DNA of 32,942 nt from Oscillospiraceae bacterium (GTDB taxonomy: Bacteria; Bacillota; Clostridia; Oscillospirales; Oscillospiraceae), in contig JAKSQD010000023.1 of assembly GCA_024404315.1 (NCBI GenBank), forward strand, positions 1 to 32,942, given 5' to 3'. The position numbers were made by a program, and so were the translations under genes. Within the stretch, counting starts at the first letter, position 1, and every line of letters begins with the position of its first letter. The notes under the pieces were generated by a model that worked only from the letters and a program-made list of their open reading frames with translations, did no database searches and was not told the origin of the DNA. Shown here piece by piece: positions 23,494 to 30,494 of the stretch.

Positions 23494-25371
23494 ATGAAAG
23501 ACAATAAGACCTTTAAGCCCTATATTCCGGCGGACAAAGTTCTCCCGGAATTTACCGTGACTTCTGTCATTCTGGGCATTCTGCTGGCGGTTATCTTCGG
23601 CGGCGCAAACGCTTATCTGGGTCTGCGTGTTGGTATGACCGTCTCTGCCTCCATCCCTGCCGCTGTTATCTCCATGGGTATCATCCGCATCATCCTGAAG
23701 AAGGATTCCATTCTGGAGAACAACATGGTTCAGACCATCGGTTCCGCCGGTGAGTCTCTGGCTGCTGGCGCAATCTTTACCCTGCCCGCTCTGTTCATGT
23801 GGGCGGCTGATGATTCCTCCGTTGCCAATCCCTCCTTCCTGGTCATCGCCTTTATCGGTATGTGCGGCGGCCTGCTGGGTACTCTGTTCATGGTTCCCCT
23901 GCGCACCGCTCTGATTGTTGAGGAGCACGGCGTTCTGCCTTTCCCCGAAGGCACTGCCTGCGCTGAGGTTCTGCTGGCTGGCGAAGAGGGCGGCGACAAG
24001 TCCAAGCTGGTCTTCACCGGTCTGGGCGTGGCTGCTTTCTACAAGTTCATTGCTGACGGCCTGTGCCTGTTCCCCAGCGAAGTGGACTGGTCCATTTCCG
24101 CTTATCCCGGCTCCGGCATCGGCATGGATGTCCTGCCCGCACTGGTTGGCGTTGGCTACATCTGCGGCGCTCGCATCTCCTCCTACATGCTGGGCGGCGC
24201 TATGCTGGGCTGGTTCGTGATGATGCCCGCCATGGTTCTGCTGGGCGGCGATAACATCATGTTCCCCGCTGACGCACCCTTCAATACCCTGGACACCTGG
24301 ACCCTGTGGGGCAGCTTTGTCCGTTACATCGGCGCTGGTGCCGTTGCCTGCGGCGGTATCCTCAGTCTGGTCAAGTCTCTGCCCCTGATTGTGAAGACCT
24401 TCGCAAAGGCCATCAAGGGCTTTGGTCATGCTGGCGGTAATGAGCGCACCGCTCGTGACCTGCCCATGCCCATCGTGCTGGGCGGCGTTGCCGTTCTGGC
24501 TATCCTGCTGTGGCTGATCCCCACCATTCCCATCAGCCTGCTGGCTGCTGTTATCATCGTGGTCTTCGGTTTCTTCTTCGCTACCGTCTCCGCTCGTATG
24601 GTCGGCCTGGTTGGTTCCTCCAACAACCCCGTTTCCGGCATGGCCATTGCTACCCTGCTGATTTCCACCGTCCTGCTGAAAGTCACTGGTAACACCGGTA
24701 TTGGCGGTATGACCACCGCTATCTGCATCGGTACGGTTATCTGCATCGTAGCTGCTATGGCCGGCGATACCTCTCAGGATCTGAAAACCGGTTACATCGT
24801 TGGCGCAACCCCCGTCATGCAGCAGATTGGCGAGCTGATCGGCTCTGTTGCTTCCGGCCTGGCCATCGGCGGCGTTCTGTACCTGCTCAATGCCGCATGG
24901 GGCTTTGGCACCTCTCAGCTGCCCGCTCCCCAGGCTTCTCTGATGAAGATGGTCGTCGAGGGCGTTATGAACGGCAACCTGCCTTGGGGTCTGGTCTTCC
25001 TGGGCGTGTTCATCGCTCTGGCTGTCGAAATCGTTGGCATCCCCGTCCTGCCCTTTGCCATCGGTCTGTATCTGCCCATTCACCTGTCCACCCCCATCAT
25101 GGTGGGCGGCCTGGTTCGTCTGTGGATTGAGAAGCGCAAGTTCAAGACCGAAGCTGACCGCAATGCTGTTATCAGTGACGGCGTTCTGTACGCTTCCGGC
25201 ATGATTGCTGGTGAGGGTCTGGTCGGCATCCTGCTGGCAGTCTTCGCCGTCTTCGGCCTCAACCTGGATATGGGCGCTCCCCTGGGCAACTGGGGCGGCG
25301 TGGCATTCTTTGCCGTTCTGGTCGCTATCATGATTTACTTCATGTTCGCTGGCAAGAAGAACGCAAAGTAA
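23494..25371 (+). CDS. OPT family oligopeptide transporter
   Basis: 625 aa, very hydrophobic, with many membrane segments throughout. OPT carriers import short peptides (or metal chelates) driven by protons. The N-terminal YIPADKVLPEFTVTSVILG followed by GGANAYLGLRVGMTVSASIPAAV is the family's most conserved region; VEEHGVLPFPEGTACAEVL and GDTSQDLKTGYIVGATP also fit. Codon use is strongly biased, as for a highly expressed gene. GAGAGAGG precedes ATG 23494. A downstream pepD-type dipeptidase argues for peptides rather than siderophores as substrate. Confidence 0.93.
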   Translation: MKDNKTFKPYIPADKVLPEFTVTSVILGILLAVIFGGANAYLGLRVGMTVSASIPAAVISMGIIRIILKKDSILENNMVQTIGSAGESLAAGAIFTLPALFMWAADDSSVANPSFLVIAFIGMCGGLLGTLFMVPLRTALIVEEHGVLPFPEGTACAEVLLAGEEGGDKSKLVFTGLGVAAFYKFIADGLCLFPSEVDWSISAYPGSGIGMDVLPALVGVGYICGARISSYMLGGAMLGWFVMMPAMVLLGGDNIMFPADAPFNTLDTWTLWGSFVRYIGAGAVACGGILSLVKSLPLIVKTFAKAIKGFGHAGGNERTARDLPMPIVLGGVAVLAILLWLIPTIPISLLAAVIIVVFGFFFATVSARMVGLVGSSNNPVSGMAIATLLISTVLLKVTGNTGIGGMTTAICIGTVICIVAAMAGDTSQDLKTGYIVGATPVMQQIGELIGSVASGLAIGGVLYLLNAAWGFGTSQLPAPQASLMKMVVEGVMNGNLPWGLVFLGVFIALAVEIVGIPVLPFAIGLYLPIHLSTPIMVGGLVRLWIEKRKFKTEADRNAVISDGVLYASGMIAGEGLVGILLAVFAVFGLNLDMGAPLGNWGGVAFFAVLVAIMIYFMFAGKKNAK

Positions 25372-25392
25372 TCAAAAGCGGAACGAAATGAC

Positions 25393-25434
25393 AATCCGGC
25401 TGTATGACAGCGATGTTGTGCAGCCGGATTTTTT
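25393..25434 (+). terminator. Terminator between the OPT gene and the pqqD-like gene
   Basis: Perfect 10-bp stem AATCCGGCTG (25393-25402) / CAGCCGGATT (25421-25430), followed by TTTT. The next start codon is only 18 bases further on, so the downstream genes probably depend on read-through. Confidence 0.85.
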
Positions 25435-25451
25435 CAACTCGGAGAAAAAAC

Positions 25452-25808
25452 ATGGCAAAAACACAAAAAATTGCGCCGAACTATCTGGACAGTGTTCCAG
25501 TTCGCCGTGAAGATCATCCCTGGCGTGAAAAAGAGGACGGCATGGTGGAAATCGACATGGAAAACAAGGGCTTTTACCATTCCATCGCCCAGAAGTTTTT
25601 CAAAAAGCCCCGTGTCAGTCATATTTCGCTGGATGGGTACGGCTCTGTGATCTGGAAGAACATCGACGGCACACATACCGTCTATGATCTGGTTCACATC
25701 ATGGAAAAGGAGTTCCCCAAAGAGAAAAAGCGTATGCTGGATCGGGTCGTCACCTATATGGCAACCCTACAGCGCAACGGATTCATCTCTATGAAGGAGG
25801 GCAAGTGA
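25452..25808 (+). CDS. PqqD-family protein
   Basis: 118 aa. The C-terminal part (DGTHTVYDLVHIMEKEFPKEKKRMLDRVVTYMATLQRNGFI) fits the PqqD / RiPP-recognition-element fold, which normally presents a precursor peptide to a modifying enzyme. Here no radical SAM enzyme, peptidase or precursor gene is adjacent. The N-terminal half (NYLDSVPVRREDHPWREKEDGMVEIDMENKGFYHSIAQKFF) adds a strand-rich segment. ATG 25452 has GGAG at good spacing; the upstream part of the frame lies in the terminator hairpin. It overlaps the next gene by one base. Its role is unknown. Confidence 0.8.
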   Translation: MAKTQKIAPNYLDSVPVRREDHPWREKEDGMVEIDMENKGFYHSIAQKFFKKPRVSHISLDGYGSVIWKNIDGTHTVYDLVHIMEKEFPKEKKRMLDRVVTYMATLQRNGFISMKEGK

Positions 25809-26155
25809 TGTCCTTACCAACTGCTCTTCTGGGAATCTTGTTATTCGCTCTGGCCACCGCTATTTTGATGGTCTGGGGCATGAGAAAATCCTATTTTGAG
25901 AAGCAGACTTTGATGAATATGCTGCTTTCCAAGTCCGCCGAAAAGGTGATGCACTACCTCAAAAGTCACGACAACATCACCGAGCCGGAGATGAGAAAGC
26001 TTGTGGAGGGCATCAGCGCCGGAGAGTTCCACAGCCGTAAGCGCATTGTGGCTCAGGCGGATCGGGCGTTCACCACACAGCTCATCAACGCCATGCTCCA
26101 TGACGGCCTCATTGAGCCAGCCCAGAAAGGCCGTCAGATTTATCGTAAAAAATAA
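25808..26155 (+). CDS. Small membrane-anchored protein of unknown function
   Basis: 115 aa. One membrane helix (about residues 4-23, PTALLGILLFALATAILMVWG) is followed by a charged cytoplasmic part with a winged-helix feel: MNMLLSKSAEKVMHYLKSHDNITEPEMRKLVEG, and a final short hairpin LIEPAQKGRQIYRKK. I do not recognise a family. The start is ATG 25808, coupled by TGATG to the PqqD-like gene, with AGGAGGGCAAG upstream; a GTG one codon earlier is possible. The tight coupling suggests the two products act together. Confidence 0.75.
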   Translation: MSLPTALLGILLFALATAILMVWGMRKSYFEKQTLMNMLLSKSAEKVMHYLKSHDNITEPEMRKLVEGISAGEFHSRKRIVAQADRAFTTQLINAMLHDGLIEPAQKGRQIYRKK

Positions 26156-26156
26156 T

Positions 26157-26221
26157 AGAGCGTGTTTTAAAAATGAAAAGCGCCCCCAATGGGTCAAATT
26201 CCCATTTTTAAAATACGCTCT
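26157..26221. repeat. 65-bp palindromic element (MITE-like or terminator)
   Basis: Arms of 19 bp (26157-26175 and 26203-26221, AGAGCGTGTTTTAAAAATG and its complement) pair with a single G-T. The loop is 27 nt. It starts two bases after the stop of the previous gene. No T-run follows and no target duplication is visible, so it may be a terminator, a mobile miniature element or a decayed insertion-sequence end. Confidence 0.55.
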
Positions 26222-26285
26222 GGTGATGAGGCATTCGCTGTCATACTGTGCCTGACGGTGGCGAATGCCTGTTAAAAACTCACCA
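26221..26285 (+). promoter_or_regulatory. Structured leader ahead of pepD
   Basis: An outer stem TGGTGA (26221-26226) / TCACCA (26280-26285) encloses a perfect 10-bp stem AGGCATTCGC (26229-26238) / GCGAATGCCT (26261-26270), which itself holds GTCA/TGAC. It ends 20 bases before the start codon. No known riboswitch consensus is recognised, and no strong promoter is visible immediately upstream. Confidence 0.45.
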
Positions 26286-26305
26286 AACAGGAAAGGAAGA
26301 TTATT

Positions 26306-27760
26306 ATGGCAGTATTAACCGGTCTGGAACCCGCAAAGGTATTCCAGTACTTTGAGGAAATTTGTGCAATTCCTCATGGCTCCTACAACACCAAGCCCAT
26401 CAGCGATTACTGCGCCCGCTTTGCCGAGGAGCACGGCCTGCGCTATATTCAGGATGAGTTCAACAATGTGATTATTTTCAAGGATGGCACCGCTGGTTAC
26501 GAGAACTCCGCTCCCGTCATTCTCCAGGGTCATGTGGACATGGTTTGCGAAAAAGAAAGCGATTGCACCATTGACTTTGAGAAGGATGGTCTGACCCTGA
26601 TTCTGGACGAGGACGCTGGAGCCATCTCTGCTCAGGGAACCACGCTGGGCGGTGATGATGGCATTGCTGTTGCTTATGCCTTGGCGCTGCTGGACTCTGA
26701 CTCCATTCCCCATCCCCCTCTGGAAGTGGTCCTGACCACAGATGAGGAAGTAGGTATGCTGGGCGCTGCCGCTATGGACTGCTCTCCCCTCCAGGGTCGC
26801 ATCATGCTGAACATGGACTCTGAGGACGAGGGATATCTGCTGGTGAGCTGTGCTGGCGGCGCAACTGCAATTGCTCGCATCCCTGTCACTCGTGCAACCG
26901 CCAACGGCTTTAAAGTGACGATGACCATCAACAAGCTCAAGGGAGGACATTCCGGCGTAGAGATTCACAAGGGTCGTGCCAACGCAAACCAGCTCATGGG
27001 TCGTACCTTGAACGAACTGCGTAAGGTGGTTCCCTTCCAGCTTCTTTCTGTCAACGGCGGTTTGAAAGACAACGCCATTCCCCGTGAGTCCGTCGCTGAG
27101 ATTCTGATTGATGCCCCCCAGAAGGCCGCTCTGCAAGCGTTTGTTGCCAAATGGCAGAGCGTTTATTCCGCTGAGTATATCACCACTGACCCTGACGTGA
27201 CCCTGAGCATTTCCGCTGGTGAAGCTGGCACCTTCAAGGTGATGGACAGCCAGACCAAGCGCCGTGTGATTGCTTCTCTCGTCAATCTGCCCGGCGGTGT
27301 CCAGCGCATGAGCGCTGATATTGAGGGTCTGGTTCAGACTTCCCTGAACATGGGCATTCTGACCACCTCGGATGGTGAAGTAGCCATGCACTTTGCCGTC
27401 CGTTCCAGCGTTTCCAGCGAGAAGGAAGAGCTTCTCAGCCGTGTCGAATGTCTCATTGAGATGTTGGGCGGCACGGTGGAGCGTTACGGCGATTATCCCG
27501 CCTGGGAGTACAACCATGACTCCAAGCTTCGTGATCTGATGATTAAGATTTTTGAAAAGCTGTATTGGCGTAAGCCCGTTGTGCAGGCTCTGCACGCAGG
27601 TGTGGAATGCGGTCTGTTCGCTGGCAAGCTGCCTGGTCTGGATTGTGTCTCCTTCGGCCCCGATATGTCTGATATCCACACGCCCCAGGAGAGCTTGAAC
27701 ATCGCCTCCGTGGAGCGCACCTGGAAGTATCTGCTTGAGATTTTGAAGCGCTTGAATTAA
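26306..27760 (+). CDS. pepD: Aminoacyl-histidine dipeptidase, PepD type (M20 family)
   Basis: 484 aa, the usual PepD length. It is a cytosolic zinc dipeptidase acting on Xaa-His (carnosine-like) and other dipeptides. Metal and catalytic motifs are in order: His76 and Asp78 (LQGHVDMV), Asp117/118 (LGGDDGIA), Glu147/148 (TTDEEVGMLGA), Asp171 (NMDSEDEG) and a C-terminal HAGVECG; the dimerisation domain begins around GGHSG. CAGGAAAGGAAG precedes ATG 26306. Following the OPT transporter gene, it probably completes breakdown of imported peptides. It has its own structured leader and terminator, so it may also be transcribed alone. Confidence 0.94.
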   Translation: MAVLTGLEPAKVFQYFEEICAIPHGSYNTKPISDYCARFAEEHGLRYIQDEFNNVIIFKDGTAGYENSAPVILQGHVDMVCEKESDCTIDFEKDGLTLILDEDAGAISAQGTTLGGDDGIAVAYALALLDSDSIPHPPLEVVLTTDEEVGMLGAAAMDCSPLQGRIMLNMDSEDEGYLLVSCAGGATAIARIPVTRATANGFKVTMTINKLKGGHSGVEIHKGRANANQLMGRTLNELRKVVPFQLLSVNGGLKDNAIPRESVAEILIDAPQKAALQAFVAKWQSVYSAEYITTDPDVTLSISAGEAGTFKVMDSQTKRRVIASLVNLPGGVQRMSADIEGLVQTSLNMGILTTSDGEVAMHFAVRSSVSSEKEELLSRVECLIEMLGGTVERYGDYPAWEYNHDSKLRDLMIKIFEKLYWRKPVVQALHAGVECGLFAGKLPGLDCVSFGPDMSDIHTPQESLNIASVERTWKYLLEILKRLN

Positions 27761-27788
27761 GCGCCTATCGGTTTCAGCCCCCATCATT

Positions 27789-27828
27789 AAAAAACTCCGT
27801 TCAGCGTTTGTGCCGAGCGGAGTTTTTT
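27789..27828. terminator. Bidirectional terminator between pepD and hemL
   Basis: AAAAAACTCCG (27789-27799) pairs with CGGAGTTTTTT (27818-27828), giving a T-run in both directions. It serves pepD from the left and the hem operon from the right. Confidence 0.88.
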
Positions 27829-27874
27829 GTGTCTATGGAACGAAAGGATGATGCTTCCATCGAAAAGCCTTCCA

Positions 27875-29152
27875 TTACAACGTTTTCAGCGTTTTCCGTG
27901 CCACATCCAGCGTTTTGCAAATATCCTCTTCGGTGTGAGCAGCGGAAACAAACATTGCCTCAAACTGGCTGGGTGCGGCGTAGATTCCACCGGTCAACAT
28001 TCCACGATAATACTGAGCAAAGCGGCTCAAATCACTGGAGCAAGCGTCGCTGTAGCCCGTCACGGGATGTTCCGTAAAGAACACGGTGGCCAGAGAACCA
28101 ATCTGATTCACCTGCATGGGAACGCCGGTTTCCTTTGCGATGTCCCGGAGCCCCTCCGCCAGCAGTTGTCCTTTTCGGTTGATGCCTTCGTACACTTCGG
28201 GATGGTCTCTCAGATAGGTCAGTTGGGCATAACCGGCGGCCATGGCCACGGGATTGCCGGACAGTGTGCCAGCCTGATAAATCGGGCCGCAGGGTGCTAC
28301 CTGCTCCATCATGGCACGGCTTCCGCCGTAAGCGCCCACAGGCATACCGCCGCCGATGATTTTACCGTAAGTCACCAAATCTGCTTTCACTCCGAACCAG
28401 CTCTGAGCGCCGCCCGGAGCCAGACGGAAGCCGGTGATAACCTCATCAAAAATCAGAAGCGCTCCGCTTTCGTTGCAGAGCTGTCGAAGCCCCTTCAAAA
28501 ATCCTTCTTCGGGGAGCACAACACCCATATTAGCGGCAACGGGTTCCACAATGACCGCAGCCACCTGACCGGCGTTGGCATCCAAAAGGGTTTTTACGCT
28601 GCTTAAGTCGTTGAACTCAGCGGTGAGCGTGTCCCCCGCCGTGCGAGCGGTCACACCACGGGAATCGGGACTTCCGCCCGTCAGAGCACCGGAACCGGCT
28701 TTCACCAACATACTGTCGCTGTGGCCGTGATAGCAGCCGGCGAACTTGATAATCTTATCCCGACCCGTAACGCCACGAGCCACACGAAGGGCAGACATCA
28801 CCGCTTCTGTGCCGGAGTTGACCATGCGGGTCATTTCCAACCCAGGAACCATCTCCGTCATCAGTTCTCCCACGAGAACCTCCGCTTCACAGGGAGCGCC
28901 GAAGGAAAGACCGTTGCAGACGGCCTTTTGCACCGCTTCCACAATCAAGGGATGGTTGTGCCCCAGAATCATCGGCCCCCAGGAGTTGATATAATCAATG
29001 TACTCCCGACCCTCCACGTCATAGATATGTTGAGCGTTTGCGTGGGAAATAAACAGGGGTTCGCAGCCCACATTTTTACAGGCTCGGACGGGAGAATTGA
29101 CACCGCCTGGAAGCACCTTCACCGCACGCTGAAACAAATCATGAGAGCGCAT
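27875..29152 (-). CDS. hemL: Glutamate-1-semialdehyde 2,1-aminomutase
   Basis: 425 aa, the normal length. This PLP enzyme makes 5-aminolevulinate from glutamate-1-semialdehyde, the C5 route. PLP lysine is Lys264 in LVTYGKIIGGGMPVGA; other motifs are VNSGTEAVMSALRVARG, CYHGHSDSMLVKAGSG and LIFDEVITGFR. The start ATG overlaps the hemB stop by one base (TAATG), so the two are coupled; an upstream extension of the frame lies within hemB. It is the last gene of the operon. Confidence 0.96.
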   Translation of the reverse strand: MRSHDLFQRAVKVLPGGVNSPVRACKNVGCEPLFISHANAQHIYDVEGREYIDYINSWGPMILGHNHPLIVEAVQKAVCNGLSFGAPCEAEVLVGELMTEMVPGLEMTRMVNSGTEAVMSALRVARGVTGRDKIIKFAGCYHGHSDSMLVKAGSGALTGGSPDSRGVTARTAGDTLTAEFNDLSSVKTLLDANAGQVAAVIVEPVAANMGVVLPEEGFLKGLRQLCNESGALLIFDEVITGFRLAPGGAQSWFGVKADLVTYGKIIGGGMPVGAYGGSRAMMEQVAPCGPIYQAGTLSGNPVAMAAGYAQLTYLRDHPEVYEGINRKGQLLAEGLRDIAKETGVPMQVNQIGSLATVFFTEHPVTGYSDACSSDLSRFAQYYRGMLTGGIYAAPSQFEAMFVSAAHTEEDICKTLDVARKTLKTL

Positions 29153-30135
29153 TAGCCGATGTCTCCTTTCCGCATTGCGTCGGCCAGCTCCAACGCATAA
29201 TAAGTGATGAGCATATCCGCTCCGGCACGATAAACAGAGATGGCGCTCTCGCACATGATGCGATATTCGTCCACCAGACCGGCGGCGGCGGCGGCCTTGA
29301 CCATGGCGTATTCGCCGGAGACGGCGTAAGCGCAGATGGGAAGGTCATAGCGGTCGGCAACCTTGGTCAGCACGTCCAAATAAGGGAGGGCAGGCTTGAC
29401 CATCAGGATATCAGCGCCCTCTTCCACGTCCAGATCACATTCTTTCAGCGCTTCTTTCACGTTGTGGGGATCCATCTGATAGCCCTTGCGGTCGCCGAAA
29501 GAAGGAGCGCTGCCTGCTGCGTCCCGGAATGGGCCGTAAAAAGCGGAGGCATATTTGGCGGCGTAGGACATAATGGGCGTATTGACATAGCCGTGTTCAT
29601 CCAGCAGCCGACGAATCGCACCGATACGACCATCCATCATATCAGAGGGAGCCACCATATCCGCTCCCGCCACCACATGGGAAAGGGAGATTTTGGCCAG
29701 ATACTCCAACGTTTTGTCATTATCCACCTCATGGCCGCAGAGAATTCCACAGTGGCCGTGGTCGGTGTATTCGCACATACACACGTCCGTAATGACGTAC
29801 AGCTCCGGGTCATATGCTTTGATGGCTCGGACGGCCTTCTGAATGATGCCGTTCTCGTCGTAAGCGGCGCTGGCATGGTCGTCCTTGTGGTCAGGAATGC
29901 CAAAGAGCAGCAGACGGGACACGCCGTGGCTCTTGCAAAGCTCCACAAGGGTCGGCACCTTGTCCACCGACCAGTGATATTGACCGGGAAGCGAGGGAAT
30001 CTCCTTCTGAATGCCCTCCCCTTCCACAAAGAACACCGGATAAATCAGGCTTTCCGGGCTGACCCTCGTTTCACGCACCATGGAACGGATGGAAGCGTTT
30101 CCCCGCAGACGACGGGGACGTTTGGTTAAATTCAT
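29152..30135 (-). CDS. hemB: Delta-aminolevulinic acid dehydratase (porphobilinogen synthase)
   Basis: 327 aa. It condenses two 5-aminolevulinates to porphobilinogen. The zinc site is visible as Cys119, Cys121 and Cys129 (CMCEYTDHGHCG), marking the Zn-dependent form. Schiff-base lysines are Lys194 (YAAKYASAFYGPFRDA) and Lys247 (MVKPALPYLD). ATG 30135 is chosen because AGGAG lies 9 bases upstream; an ATG three codons earlier would touch that site. Confidence 0.96.
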   Translation of the reverse strand: MNLTKRPRRLRGNASIRSMVRETRVSPESLIYPVFFVEGEGIQKEIPSLPGQYHWSVDKVPTLVELCKSHGVSRLLLFGIPDHKDDHASAAYDENGIIQKAVRAIKAYDPELYVITDVCMCEYTDHGHCGILCGHEVDNDKTLEYLAKISLSHVVAGADMVAPSDMMDGRIGAIRRLLDEHGYVNTPIMSYAAKYASAFYGPFRDAAGSAPSFGDRKGYQMDPHNVKEALKECDLDVEEGADILMVKPALPYLDVLTKVADRYDLPICAYAVSGEYAMVKAAAAAGLVDEYRIMCESAISVYRAGADMLITYYALELADAMRKGDIG

Positions 30136-30169
30136 AGAACACATCTCCTGTTTGAACAGTCAAGAACGC

Positions 30170-30460
30170 TTATAACTGATCGACATACTGTTTAGCGTCG
30201 GTTAAGCTCATTTCCCGAAGGGAACGAGCCAGCTTTACCGCCTCCACCATTTTTCCCTGGGCTTTCAGGCGCTTGATTTCCGCTTCGTCCTGCTCGGAAA
30301 TAAAGGTGGTTGCAAGCTCGGGATGTCCCGTTTGGAGCGCCAGCGCATTGTATTTGGTTTCCAGCATTTTATAACGCTTTTCACTTTTGCTGCTTTCGTA
30401 TTGAGAAAAACATCCCAGAAAAAAGGCGAAAACGAGCATAGAAACCAGAATATCCGACAT
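30170..30460 (-). CDS. Small membrane protein with L7/L12-C-terminal-like segment
   Basis: 96 aa. An N-terminal membrane helix (about residues 3-17) is followed by a charged coil (SKSEKRYKMLETKYNAL) and a C-terminal part, EIKRLKAQGKMVEAVKLARSLREMSLTDAKQYVDQL. That segment resembles the helix-turn of the ribosomal L7/L12 C-terminal domain (GKKIEAIKLVRE..LGLKEAK). It has a strong site (AAAGGAG) and sits with 34-base gaps between cobA/hemD and hemB, so it is co-transcribed with them. No function is known to me; a scaffold or regulator in tetrapyrrole synthesis is only a guess. Confidence 0.78.
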   Translation of the reverse strand: MSDILVSMLVFAFFLGCFSQYESSKSEKRYKMLETKYNALALQTGHPELATTFISEQDEAEIKRLKAQGKMVEAVKLARSLREMSLTDAKQYVDQL

Positions 30461-30494
30461 GATTTACCACTCCTTTTTTTGTGTTTTTGACAGA

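Noticed and set aside
23404-25083. 559-codon open frame on the minus strand across the OPT gene
   Set aside because: Same reason: low-complexity Gln/Asp/Gly/His composition mirroring membrane-protein codons, without a start signal.
26315-27787. 490-codon open frame on the minus strand across pepD
   Set aside because: Antisense shadow; the plus strand encodes a complete PepD with all metal ligands.
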